Origin: Desmodus rotundus
Taxonomy: Eukaryota > Chordata > Mammalia > Chiroptera > Phyllostomidae
NCBI RefSeq assembly: GCF_022682495.2
Contig: NC_071390.1
Location: 105,200,294-105,264,293, forward strand
Reading direction: 5' to 3'
Length of the DNA: 64,000 nt
Part shown: positions 47,504 through 59,208 of the stretch, one piece after another
Position numbering within the stretch: position 1 is the first letter of the stretch
Layout of the letters: each line of letters opens with the position of its first letter
The notes under the pieces: model-generated
What the model saw: only the letters and a program-made list of their open reading frames with translations
Told to the model about the DNA's origin: nothing
Databases searched by the model: none
Translations under genes and position numbers: made by a program

Positions 47504-49765
47504 CTGGAAAGAAAAGAAGAACAGGAAGTGCACTTTGACATGGAATTTCAGAAAAATTCAGTGCTTTCATATGTTCTTATTACTGAGGGCTTGGACAAGG
47601 GAGGTTGAAAGGTCATTTTGGTTTCATCTACTTCATTCTGGTTCAGTCTTTTATTGAATTTCTGACAGCATTTTATCAAATTCCCCTCTCCATTCAATTT
47701 TAAACTTTGTGATTTCTCTCTTTCTTCTTTTCTTATTTTTGGCATTTCCCCTCCTCTTGTTCCATATCCCTCAAAACTTGAAGTAATCGTCTCCAGGGCA
47801 ACAGCCTTACATGAGCTTACAGGATGCTGGGTGGGGTGGGGCCTGCCAGACTGAGGTCATTTCACAGAGAGCAACTAAAGTGAGTAAAAAAATGCCACAA
47901 TTAAATGAGCATCGTGAAAATAAAGCCAAGACTATTTTTTCCCATTAGTGGAGAACTTGCTTTGTGGGCTTGAAATGCATGAAAAAAAAAATGGACTTAA
48001 AACTGTAATATACTCAGTGTGCATTTGAGCAGAAGCGGAAGAATGGGGAAGAAGCAGAAGGGATAGAAGAGATGGCAGGTGAAGGAGGAAGCAGTGCAGG
48101 CCTCAGGTGCAGAAAAGCTCTTCCTAGAAGTGGGAACATGTCACTGAAGCAGTGAAGGGAATCAATAGAGGATGCCCTCTGCCTGCACCCTCAGTGGTGG
48201 GTGAGTGAAGCAAGACCAGTCAGGTGTCCTGGGTACTCACACCTCTGAGTACAGCACAGGTAGGAAGATGGGCCTACGTGGAAATGCCATACATGACCAA
48301 TAAAAGATGTTCTTTCCATGGTCTCAGCAATTTCTCTCTTAAACAGAGAGATTAAGGAATTGTAGGTTGGCCATACAGCTGGGAGACTGAAAGAAGGTGA
48401 AGGGATTAGCCAAAGAACACGTGTGCATAACTTACAGGTACAGACAACAGTGTGGTGGCTGCCAGAGGGAAGGGCGGATGGGGGATGCGTGGAGTCAGGT
48501 ACAGGGGGAAAATGGGGACATCTGCATTATGTCAACAATAAAAATAAAGGGAAAAGACTAATAAAGGGAGCCAAAAGAGGAGCTCCTGATTTTAGAGGTT
48601 CCACTGACTAAATTCAACCAGAGAAGTTTGGTGCACCTGTACACAGGCAGAACTGACTGTCTTCCAGAACAGTCCTCCTCTGTTCTCAGATTCCTGCCTC
48701 TTGCACCCTCTTCTCCTTAAGTCTTCATGACTCATTTCATTCCATAGGATTCTTGATCACATTATTTAAAAAATGATAGCCGGAAACGTCACCATTGCTT
48801 ATCTAGTGTGCTGTAGGGTTGCGATAGAGTTGTCCCTGCTCCTCCTGTGGTTAGGTGGTCCAGGGCCCTGGCTACCTGGGCTTGGTTACCTTGTCATGTG
48901 GGATTCTTTCTCTCTCTTCTGTTACCTGAGGGCAGGGTTTTCAGCAAGATCACTATTTGCACCAGACTGCCTTTTGTCTGCTTTGCTGTTAGAAAGGAGG
49001 GCTGTTGATGGCACTCCCATTTCAGCACTGGTCTAAATGTGATGTCCCAGGACACCCGTAACTAGTGGGTTTTATATGCAGGTAGCCTGCAGGCGTCCAG
49101 ACCCCAGCCTGAATCCTACTCCTTTTCTTTCCATTACGAGCCTGTTTTCTCTTTAGCCAAGCTTCCCAGAGGCCAGGAGAGTTCACATTGAAATTCATTC
49201 CAGAGCCTGTTAACAGCTGTTGTTTCCAGTAGGGACGGGTAACAATATAACGTTCACTCAGAGAGAACAATAAATAACTCAAATACAAAACGCCTGCTCC
49301 TTCTTCATTCCCCGAACAAGAAGAATAAGCCAGGGGAGGACTGGCTCTCCCTGAGCCCGCACAGGCCCAAGCTAATTTACTACCAGGGAATGAAATCTCT
49401 TGCTTGAGTTATAATTTCATTAAGGGAGCCCAATAATATTACACAAAGAGTGTGAAGCTCAAATGATTTAGTCTGGAGCATCTCAAAATGAAATTACAAT
49501 TTTCTAATAAAGCAGGGCTACCAGCCCAGCACCCACAAAAACACACTAAGCCATTTCAGAGCTCACCTGAGCAAAATTGTGAGATATTTCAAAACTGGAT
49601 CCATCTAAGTTCTTGCTTTTTGTGGTTGTCAGATTTATCAAATAAAAATGTAAGACACCTAGTTAAAAATGAGTTTTAGATAAACAGTATACTTTTTCAG
49701 TATATACATCTCTAATATTGGGATACACATATATTTTAAAAAGTGTATTACTTACTTAAAATTCA

Positions 49766-49771
<6 letters not shown>

Positions 49772-49797
<26 letters not shown>

Positions 49798-51649
49798 AAA
49801 ATATATTTATTGATTATGCTATTACAGTTGTCCCATTCCCCCCACAACTCCACTCCATCCTGCTCACCCCCTCCCTCCCACATTCCCCCCCTATAGTTCA
49901 TGTCCATGGGTCATACTTATAAGTTCTTTGGCTTCTACAGTTCCTATACTATTCTTACCCTCCCCCTGTCTATTTTCTACCTACCATTTATGCTACTTAT
50001 TCTCTGTACCTTTCCCCCCTCTCCCCCTCCCACTCCCCTATTGACAACCCTCCATGTGATCTCCATTTCTGTGGTTCTGTTTCTGTTCTAGTTGTTTGCT
50101 TAGTTTTCTTTTGTTTTGGTTTTAGGTGTGGTCATTAATAACTGTGAGTTTGCTGTCATTTTTACTGTTCATTATTTTTTATCTTCTTTTTCTTAGGTAA
50201 CTCCCTTTAACATTTCATATAATAAGGGCTTGGTGATGATGAACTTCTTTAACTTGACCTTATCTGAGAAGCACTTGATCTTCCCTTCCATTCTAAATGA
50301 TAGCTTTGCTGGATACAGTAATCTTGGATGTAGGTCCTTGCGTTTAATCTTGGGTAATGTAATTATGATGTGCCTTGGTGTGTTCCTCCTTGGGTCTAGC
50401 TTCTTTGGGACTCTCTGAGCTTCCTGGACTTCCTGGAAGTCTCTTTCCTTTGCCAGATTAGGGAAGTTCTCCTTCATTATTTGTTCAAATAAGTTTTCAA
50501 TTTTTTGTTCTTCCTCTTCTCCTGGCACCCCTATAATTCGGATGTTGGAACGTTTGAAGATGACCTGGAGGTTCCTAAGCCTCTCCTCATTTTTCCGAAT
50601 TCTTGTTTCTTCATTCTTTTCTGGCTGGATGTTCCTTTCTTCCTTCTGGTCCACACCATTGATTTGAGTCCCAGTTTCCTTCGCATCACTATTGGTTCCC
50701 TGTACATTTTCCTTTGTTTCTCTTAGCATAGGCTTCATTTTTTCATCTGTTTTTCGAACAGATTCAACCAGTTCTGTGAGCATATTGATAACCAGTGCTT
50801 TGAACTGTGCATCCGATAGGTTGGCTATCTCTTCCTCGCTTAGTTGTATTTTTTCAGGAGCTTTGAAGTGTTCTGTCATTTGGGCCATTGTTTTTTCTTT
50901 TTTTTGTCTTGGCGCGTCTGTTACTTTAAGGGGTGGAGCCTTAGGTGTTCACCGGGGTGGGGTAACGCTGGTTGCTGTGCTGTGATGCTATACGTGGGGG
51001 AGGGGCCCAGAGGGAGCAATGGCGCCTGCTTCACTCTCCTCCGGATTTCAATCTTTCACTCCGATACCCACAATCACACTGCGCCCCTCTGGTGCTGGTT
51101 CCCGAGTGGGTGGGCTTGTGCACACTCTAGGCCCCTGTGGGTCTCTCCAACGACCTCTCCCGTGAGGCTGGGAGTCTCTCCTGCTGCCGCCCCAACCCCC
51201 ACGGGCATTTTCAATCAAAGGTTTGAGGCTTTATTTCCCCGAGCTGTAGCCCTGGGTTGCGCGGTCTGCTTCACTCCCCGCCGTTCCTCCGGTTTATCTA
51301 TGTTCGAATGTGGGGCTGCGGTGTGCTACCCACAAGCACTCTGCCTGCCCCGCTGTCCGCCACTCCGAGTCCGGCCCTCTCAGTTTATCTGCGGGGATGT
51401 GTGGCCGCAGGGTCTGCTAGTGCTTGGACTGCCTGCCCCGTTCGTCCCACACTCTGCCAGTCTCGGTCCTGCCACAGCCACGTGAGTCCTCCCCACCCCA
51501 GTGCCCGTCTCCACCCCTCCTACCGGTCTAGACGAATGTTTATCCTTTATTTCCTTGGTGTCAGACCCCCCTGCTGTTCGATTCTCTGTCAGTTCTGGTT
51601 GTGCGAGGAGGCTCAGTGTGTCCACCTACGCCGCCATCTTGGTTCTCCC
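49772..51649 (-). mobile_element. HAL1-type half-L1, full length, copy C (best preserved)
   Basis: The 15-bp target duplication taaaattcagattta is exact (49,757-49,771 and 51,650-51,664). The tail on + is a (ttta)n run. The 3' UTR is C-rich on + (G-rich in element sense). ORF1 at 50,193-50,888 is open. The 5' UTR (50,889-51,649) is CpG-rich and begins ccaagatggcggcgtaggt in element sense. There is no ORF2. It is in the same sense as ADARB2, so it would be read in the pre-mRNA sense. It lies at the edge of an old L1 3' end. Confidence 0.9.
50193..50888 (-). CDS. HAL1 copy C ORF1 (L1 ORF1p-like, in-frame C-terminal deletion)
   Basis: This is an open 231-codon frame for an L1 ORF1p-like RNA-binding protein. 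Residues 1-110 are charged and heptad-like (EEEIANLSDAQFKALVINML, ESVRKTDEKMK), fitting the coiled coil. Residues 113-178 match the RRM (RSNIRIIGVPGEEEE, ENLFEQIMKENFPNLAK, PRHIIITLP). After K182 about 47 codons present in copies A, B and D are missing, including the start of the C-terminal domain (the CKGVPI / RRGWQEIF part). The frame resumes at KDLHPRLLYPAKLSF. The start ATG (MAQMTEHFKAP) aligns with copy A. This is a transposon gene and shows no sign of host use. Confidence 0.75.
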   Translation of the reverse strand: MAQMTEHFKAPEKIQLSEEEIANLSDAQFKALVINMLTELVESVRKTDEKMKPMLRETKENVQGTNSDAKETGTQINGVDQKEERNIQPEKNEETRIRKNEERLRNLQVIFKRSNIRIIGVPGEEEEQKIENLFEQIMKENFPNLAKERDFQEVQEAQRVPKKLDPRRNTPRHIIITLPKIKRKDLHPRLLYPAKLSFRMEGKIKCFSDKVKLKKFIITKPLLYEMLKGVT

Positions 51650-51664
51650 TAAAATTCAGATTTA

Positions 51665-52500
51665 AAGTAAAGGATTTGAGCAGATATTTCTCCAAAGAAG
51701 ATAAACAAATGGCCAATGAGCACATGAAAAGATGCTCAAGCTCACTAGTCGTTAGGAAAATGCAAATCAAAACTACAATGAGATTCCACCTCATACCCAC
51801 TAGGATGGCTGTTATCAGTAAGATAAGAAATAACAAGTGTTGGAGAGGATGTGGAGTCGAAACCCTTGTGCACTGCTGGTGGGAATATAAAATGGTTCAG
51901 CCATTATGAAAACCAGCAATCCTACTTCTGAGTACGTACCCAAAAGGGTTGATAGAAGGGCTTACAAGAGACATTTGTACACTAATGTTTATAGCAGCAT
52001 TATTCACAATTGCCAAAAGGTGGAAGTAACCCAAGTGTCCACCAATGGATGAATGGATAATAAGACGTGGTATATATCACACAGTGGAATTGTATTCAGC
52101 CTTAAAGAGGAGGGAAATTCTGCAATATGCTACAACATGCATGGACCTTGAGGACATTATGCTGTGTGAAATAAGCCAGACACAAAAAGACAAATACTGT
52201 ATGATTTTACTTATATGAGGTCCCTACAGCAACCAAACTCATAGAAACAGAAAGTAGAATGGTGGGCTCCAGGGGCTGGGGGATGGAGAAGGGGAAGTTG
52301 TTGTTTAGTGGAGACAGAGTCACACTCTGGGAAGATGGGAAAGTTCTGGCATGATGAAGACGTTCTGTATGTAGATGGAGATTGTTCCATGTGTGTGCGT
52401 GTTTGTCACTGAACCATAACACCTGTAATCTGTATGCTTTACTGTATGTAAATTATATGCCAGTTATTTAAGGATATTAAAAGATGACATGACTGGACAA
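51665..52500 (+). mobile_element. Old L1 3' end (ORF2 C-terminus and 3' UTR)
   Basis: The frame reads [40 protein letters not shown] and [17 protein letters not shown], the L1 ORF2 C-terminal region. It continues through 'actgtatgattttacttat' text to a 3' UTR ending near 52,500. It is interrupted on its left by HAL1 copy C. Confidence 0.85.
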
Positions 52501-53084
52501 GAAAGTAAATGATGTGAAGCAAGCATCAAAGTGTTTAATCTAGAAAGGGAGAGTAGGGATGGAACAACATATTATTTAATCTATAAAGAAGAAAACTGAG
52601 AATGCCAGATATTAAAGAGAGGTGTCTATCAATAAAGAGTAAATGTTGTTTTTTGCTTATTTTATAGATTTAAAAGCTTACATATATTAAAAAGTTTTGG
52701 ACATTGCAACAAGAAAACTCACCACCTCAAAGATAAGACACCCTCTGATTCCTACTAAGACAAGTGTATGTATAAAAACAAGGGAGAGGAATTAGTGAGA
52801 GTGGAAATCAGACCCAGAAAGCAGGGAGATGGAATCAAAATTACAAGTGTTAGGCCCAACCCGACCCCTCAGGAGCCTGGGATGACTCAGTTTACCTACA
52901 ATGATGACTTGAGGAATTGTAAAAAGGTCAAAATTTTTGGAGCCTAGTCTGTGAAAACAATTGCTTTCAAAAACTACTTTGTTTATAAACAATTTATCAA
53001 TCAATTTTTACCAAGAAAGATGAAAATTAAAAAAAAATCCTCTGCTGCTTGAGCACACTATCCAGTGAAATAGTGGGTTTGCTA

Positions 53085-53262
53085 GAAATTGTAACAAAAA
53101 CTGTAATTTAAGAGAATATCTGTGATTACCCAAAGGAGTTGAAAACGTATGTTCACACTCAAAAGCCTGCACACCGATGTTTATAGCAGCTTTACTCATG
53201 ATTGCCAGAACTCGGAAGCAACCAAGGTGTGATTCAGTAGGTGAATGTATACATGAACTAAA
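53085..53262 (+). mobile_element. L1 ORF2 C-terminal scrap
   Basis: The words tttatagcagctttactcat, gaagcaaccaaggtgtgatt and gtaggtgaatgtatacatg match the L1 text seen also near 51,990-52,060. Confidence 0.6.
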
Positions 53263-54070
53263 GCAAAAACAAAACAAAAGTACTAATTGCTAAAACGACC
53301 ACGGATTTTATCTTATACTCTACCTCCTGAAAAGCATTCAGTATTTCATGGAATAGGCTATGAAAAAATTACACACGTTGAGCATTTCAGTTCTGTCCTT
53401 ATTTCAACAACTGAAAACAAGTTTTGTCCTGTGTTTGGCTTTTGCAGGCCACGTGCCTTCCCCATCTAGCACAGCTCAGCTGTCTTGAACAGTTACGTAA
53501 CTTGAAAACAAGGTGACAGTTGGAAGCCACAGAACTCTATTGGTACCTCTGGGCTACAAACCTCAGCCTCTTTTATAAGTTCCCTTCTTCTGTTTTCTCT
53601 TTGCCAAAATGCACTCCGACAGATGGCCTCCCTCAAGCTTGACCCACTTTCTTTCTTTCTAATCGGACCCAGGTATGTGTTAACAAATGCAGCTTCTACC
53701 CAAACACAAACGCAAATCTGTTTGAATGGATGGGCTATCCTGGGAAGCACGAAAAATAATTAACCTCCACGCAGTAAGGAGAAAGAAATAACATTTTGGA
53801 GTAGAGGTGAATTTTTCTCACAGATTTTCAGGAACACATATTTCAAAACACCGTTTTCAAGTTGCCATCCTATGAACGGAACAGCACAAGGGTGTTCAGT
53901 GGACAAAAGATTCTGGCTCCACACTGAGCTTTGTAACATGAAAAGGTTTGATTTTCATGAGAAGGTGAGGATCTCTCCTGGCAGTTTCCAGATGGATAAA
54001 ACTCATGAATTTGGTCTTGAACATGTCCAAGTACATAGGTGGCCAGCCCGTAGTATGTTGCTCATTCACA

Positions 54071-54457
54071 GTTAAAGGCTGAATTATGCCCTCCACAAAA
54101 CTTCATGTTGAAACAATGACCTCCAGGACCTCAGATTGGAACTGTATCTGAGAATGGATCTTTCAAGAGGTGGTTGAGTTAAAACAAGGTCCTTAGGGTG
54201 GGCCCTAATCCCTTAGGACTACTGTCCTTATATGAAACAGAGATCTGAATGCAGACATGCATAGAAAGATGACCATGTGAGGACACAGGGAGAAGACAGC
54301 CACCTACACACCAAAGTGAGAGGCCTGAGAAGGAGCCAGCCCTGCCCACACTTTGATCTCAGACTTCCAGACTCAAGGATGTGAGACAACAAATGTCTGT
54401 TGTTTAAGTAGCCCAGCCTGTGGTATTTTTCATGGTGACTGGAGCAGCCTAATATAT
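54071..54457 (-). mobile_element. MaLR/ERVL-type solo LTR relic
   Basis: On + it reads ggctgaattatgccctccac, gatctttcaagaggtggttg, gggtgggccctaatccctta, ggacacagggagaagacagc and ttgtttaagtagcccagcct, in the order of a reversed MaLR-type LTR. No internal retroviral sequence is visible. The exact subfamily is not determined. Confidence 0.6.
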
Positions 54458-54964
54458 TTGGTCAACAAATTTTTATTGAATGCAAATAATTGCACACATA
54501 GTTAATAATTCAAGCTCTGAGGCTAAGAAGGAAAAATGCAGAGAGATGTAACCTGGCCATGGGGACCTCCTGTCAGGGAGGTATCTTTCAGAAGATTGGT
54601 TAGCTGAGACCTATAGCTAATAATATTGTCTACCCTTGATTAAGCACAGAGACAGTCTGAACCAAGCTGTGTGGCTCCAGAGCCAAAGATACTTCCATCC
54701 ATAGGGTGAGCATAGGCTAACCAACGGAGGGAAGGTCACTCCAGACAGAAGAAATGACATGTGCAAAGGCTCTGAGCAGTTCCCCAGGACCTAGTTAAGC
54801 TTCTGAAACTTGGCAACACTGTCTGAGTGGCTCCCCATCACCCTGGGCATGAAACCTTGAGGCAGCAATATAGGGCTTGATTCTGAATTGAGGGCCCCAG
54901 GGGACAAGCACATAAAACTCTGGATTGTGAGAAACGAGCTAGAAGGAGGATAAGGTTTGGGAGT

Positions 54965-55018
54965 GGGAGAGAGACAGAGAGAGACAGAGAGAGACAGAGA
55001 GACAGAGAGAGATGGAGA
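54965..55018 (+). repeat. (GA)n / GACAGA simple repeat
   Basis: Repeated gagagacaga units. The opposite-strand Ser/Leu-rich frame is a product of the repeat. Confidence 0.9.
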
Positions 55019-56626
55019 GATATCTCATTTAAGATGAGTGTCAAACCCAGACATAGGTCCTCAGAATCATCACACACTCTCTCCATGGGATAACCAACAC
55101 TTGGACACCTGTTACCGAGGGGACGCAATGGCCACTTAGAACCTCTGGGTGGACACACTGTAACCTTGGCCAATTAAACAGAGAGTCTTTCCTCCTATTT
55201 TCTTCTCCTTTGGATGAGCTTAGAATTGTTTGTAAAATGGTCCATTTCAATCTGGACTGGATTGAGCTTTACAGATTGAAAATGACTAGAAATTTATGGG
55301 CTCTGCCTGAAATTCACTGAAGGATAGTAAGGGAGGAAGGAACAGAATGTGGTTAAAAGGAGCAAAATGGAAAAAAAAACACACTAATTATTCCATATCT
55401 TCACTCCAAGGAGTTGAAACTTCAGGAAGAACCAGAGAGGTCTGCCTTGTGGGGACCCACATACTGCCTTGCTGCCCAGAGACTAGGAGTCTTTTTTATC
55501 CTTTAAAGAGCCAAAGGAAATCAGGAAATGTATGACTTGTAGATTTCTCTTCAAAGTTCCCAATTCTGTAGGAACCCCAAGTGCAGGTTGCTATAAGCTC
55601 CTGGCAGCTCTGAAAGCTGCTAAAAACCACATGTGAAAATATGACTTCTAAATCAGGGACTAGAAGCATGGCTCTCAATGAGTTGTTTGGCAAAATTAGG
55701 GTCTCTTATGGAATCCATCTTTTTCTCATGGTTTAATTTCTAAGGCATGCATTTCTCCTAGATAGTGTCCCCTCAAAGTTACAGCACTAAGACATTCCTG
55801 TACCAATGTGGGACAGATTCCAGGGCAGGTTTTTGACCAAGCTACAACCATGGTACCATAAGCACTCTTGTAGAACATACAGACATTTTGGCCTGACTGT
55901 GTAAACCATATCCCAGTGAAACTTGGCTTATTTTTGGAAGTAGAGGGGAAAAACCCTGAAGAACAAACAAGCTCACACCAGATTGCTCTATGCACTCTTC
56001 CTGACACCAATGGCAGGCTAACACACAGATGGTCTGACAAGTGATTGACAGAGCAAGGTGACTCTTTGCAAGAAAATGTTTTTAAATAAAAAATATATCT
56101 AAAGGTGGGTGTTCAGACTTCACTTAGACTTGTAGACTTCCAAATTATCTGCCAAGGAACTCAGTGGCTTTGCAAAGTATAAATGTTTCTCATTTTATGC
56201 TCCATTTGGGAATGGATGCATGCAGAAAATGGATGACATCATTCTTTAAGTTGGTTTAGCATCCTCCATGAACTCTGAGGTGCGAGGGCTACTTTAGGCT
56301 CTGTTGCATTACCATTAGAACAATAGGTCACGCTGGACAACTGGTGGTTTCAGACCTATTACCTATTGAGCCTGAACATGGGTGTATGCTGCCTTCTCTG
56401 TTTGGGGCAGCAGAAAGTTCACCCTGGTAGCAGATAATGTGGTGAGGTAAGAAGGTCAGAGTTCAGTGGTGATACTGTTTGAGGTCACCAGACTTTGAGA
56501 CCAGACACAAAAGCCTGCAGCTTCTTTCAAAAGATTTTACTTCTGCTGAGACCAGTGTAGTTGAGTTTCATTAGGGTCACTCCTTCAGCACACTCTCTGA
56601 GGCAGTTTCACATGCCAAGTGTGTGG

Positions 56627-59208
56627 CCAGGGCTTCTGGTCAAGCTGGCAGTGTAGTCATATACAACTCTACTCCTCACACAACCACATCAAAATTACAA
56701 CTAAAATATAGAACAACCATCACTCAGAACCATCAGAAATTGAGTTGAGTGGAAATCTGCAACTATGGAATTAAAGAAACCACATCCATCTAGACTGGTA
56801 GGAGGCAAGGAGATGGAAAATGGACTGGTCCCACATCCACATGTGGTGGATAAAAATTTGGGAGGGATATATTGGGAGAGAGGAGTCCCAGCCCCACACC
56901 ATGCCCTCAGCACAGGGTTCCAGTGCCAGGAAGATAAGTCCCCACAACTTCTGGCTGCAAAAACCAGCAGGGATTGAGTCAGGGGAGAAACTTCTGGATC
57001 CCCAAGCAGTTCCTTTAAAGAACCCACACATGGACTCACCTACTCAGATTCACTCCCTCTGAGCTCTAGCACCAGAGTAGCAGCTTGAAAGGTACCAGTG
57101 GCACATTGGTAGGAACTGAAGTGTTTGGCATCAAGGTGAGCAGAAGCCATTGTCCCTTTTCAGAATCTTTCCCCCACAAAGCCACACAACTGGAAGGCTG
57201 GTGCCATACTTGAGATGCCACCAACCTGGCTAACACTATTTGTCCCACCCTGGAGATCCCCCAGAGACTCTGCCCCACACAACTTATGGGCCCACCCAGC
57301 TGCTTTTCCATATGAATGGCTGGTTTTGTCTTGTGCTTCACAACTTCCTAAATCCTCTCAAACAACCAACAGACAGCCTCAGTGAGCCCCCAGTCTTTGT
57401 ACCTCTTGTTAAGTGGCCCCCAGCCTGACACAAGCAGCAGTCAGCCTAGATTCACAGATCGTTTTCACCTGGGAATCTCCAAGCCCACCACAAGTAGCAG
57501 CCATCTCAGATTGCTTTATAGCTCAGGCAGGGTGGCTTTGGGCAAAACACAAGTGGGGTCTGGCATTGGCTTGCACCACCTGGGAAACCCCAGAGCTTGC
57601 ACACTCAGTGGACAGCTACAGACCACGGTGGAGCACCACCACTCGTCCCCTGCACAGCTGATCCTCCACAGAGGGTGGAGCCTTGTGGCCAGCGGTCACA
57701 GTCAGTCCTTGCTGCTGACTGGCCTGGGTAAATCCCACCCATTGATCTTCCAATGCAATCAAGGCTCAACTACAAGAAGAGGGTGTACTCAGCCCACACG
57801 AAGGTCACACCTTGAGTACCCAGCTTGGGTAATAGGGGAAGCTATGTCACTGGAATCTACAGGACACCTACTACATTAGACTATGCTACCAAGACAGGGA
57901 GTCACAGCAGCTCTACCTAATACATAGGAACAAACACAGGGAGGCTGCCAAAACAAGGAGACAAAGAAACATGGCCCAAATGAAATAACAGATCAAAACT
58001 CCAGTAAAAGAACTAAAAAAATAAAGATAAGCAATCTGACAGATGCAGGGCTCAAAACACTGGTTATAAGGATGCTCAAGGAACTCAGTATGTAATTCAA
58101 CAGCATAAAAAGATCCAGTCAGAAACAAAGGATACACTAATTGAAAGAAAGAACAATTTACAGGCAAACAACAGTAGAATGAAGCTGAGAATCAAATCAA
58201 TGATTTGGAACATAAGGAAGCAAAAAACGATCAATCAGAACAACAAGAAGAAAAAAGAAGCCAAGAAAACGAGAATAGTGTAAGCAGCCTCTGTGACAAG
58301 CTCAAGCATTCCAATATTCACATCATAGAGGTGCCAGAAGGAGAAGAGAAGGAGCAAGAAATTGAAAATCTATTTGAAAAAATAATGAAAGAATACTTCC
58401 CTAATTTGGTGAAGGAAATAGATGTGCAAGTCCAGGAAGCACAGAGAGTCTCAACCAAGATGGATGCAAAGAGGCCCACTCCAAGACACATCATAATTAA
58501 AATGCCAAAGGTTAAAGATAAAGAGAGAATCTTACAAGCAGCAAGAGGAAAGCAGTTAGTTACTTACAGGTGAGTTCCCATAAGGCAGTCAGCTGATTTC
58601 TCAAAAGAAGTTTTGCAGGCTAGAAGGGATTGGCAAGAAATATTCAAAGTCATGAAAAGCAGGGACGTATAGCCGAGAATGTTCTACCTAGCAAATCTAT
58701 AATTTAGAAACGAAGAGCAGATAATGAGCTTCCCAGATAAGAAAAAGCTAAAGAAGTTCATCATCACCAAACCATCATTATATGAAATGTTAAAAGAACT
58801 TATTAAAAAAAAGAAGGTTGAAATGATGTACAATAAAATGGCTATAAATATGTATCTATCGACACTTGAATATTAAAAAACCTACTAAGCAAACAAGAAG
58901 AACAGAGACCGAATCATGGATATGGAGAGTGTTTTGATGGTTGCCAGAGAGAGGGGGTGGGGGGGAATGGGTGAAGAGGTGAAGGGGTTAAGAAGTACAA
59001 ACAGGTAGTTATAGAATAGCCAAGGGGATGTAAAGTACAGTATAGAAAATGCAGTAGCCAAACAACTTATACTAATGACCTGTGGAGATGAACAATGGTG
59101 GGGGGATTGCCTGAGGGAGTGGGGGGTGCTGGGTGGAAGGGAGAAAAGGGGGGAAAATTAGAACAACTCTAATAGCATAATTAATGAAATATAATTTTTT
59201 AAAAAAAT
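56627..59208 (+). mobile_element. HAL1-like element D, older, with a long 5' UTR
   Basis: It starts near ggcttctggtcaagctggc, a decayed form of the HAL1/L1 5' motif. The 5' region of about 1.34 kb is twice that of copies A-C. ORF1 starts at about 57,971 (ATGGCCCAAATGAAA) and runs to about 58,805 with stops. The frame at 58,205-58,573 includes KLKHSNIHIIEVPEGEE, ENLFEKIMKEYFPNL and RHIIIKMPKVKDKERILQAA. The 3' UTR follows at once, with a G-rich run at about 58,949-58,987, ending in an A-rich tail near 59,208. There is no ORF2. The target duplication is not clear. A 165-codon frame at 57,382-57,879 lies in the 5' UTR without domain support. Confidence 0.75.

Noticed and set aside
51601..51909. 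102-codon + frame fusing HAL1 5' UTR antisense with L1 ORF2 C-terminus
   Set aside because: A chance fusion across the HAL1-C insertion joint; the L1 part is a decayed ORF2 tail.
57382..57879. 165-codon + frame upstream of HAL1-D ORF1
   Set aside because: Lies within the element's 5' UTR with no domain; long 5' regions of such elements often hold chance frames.
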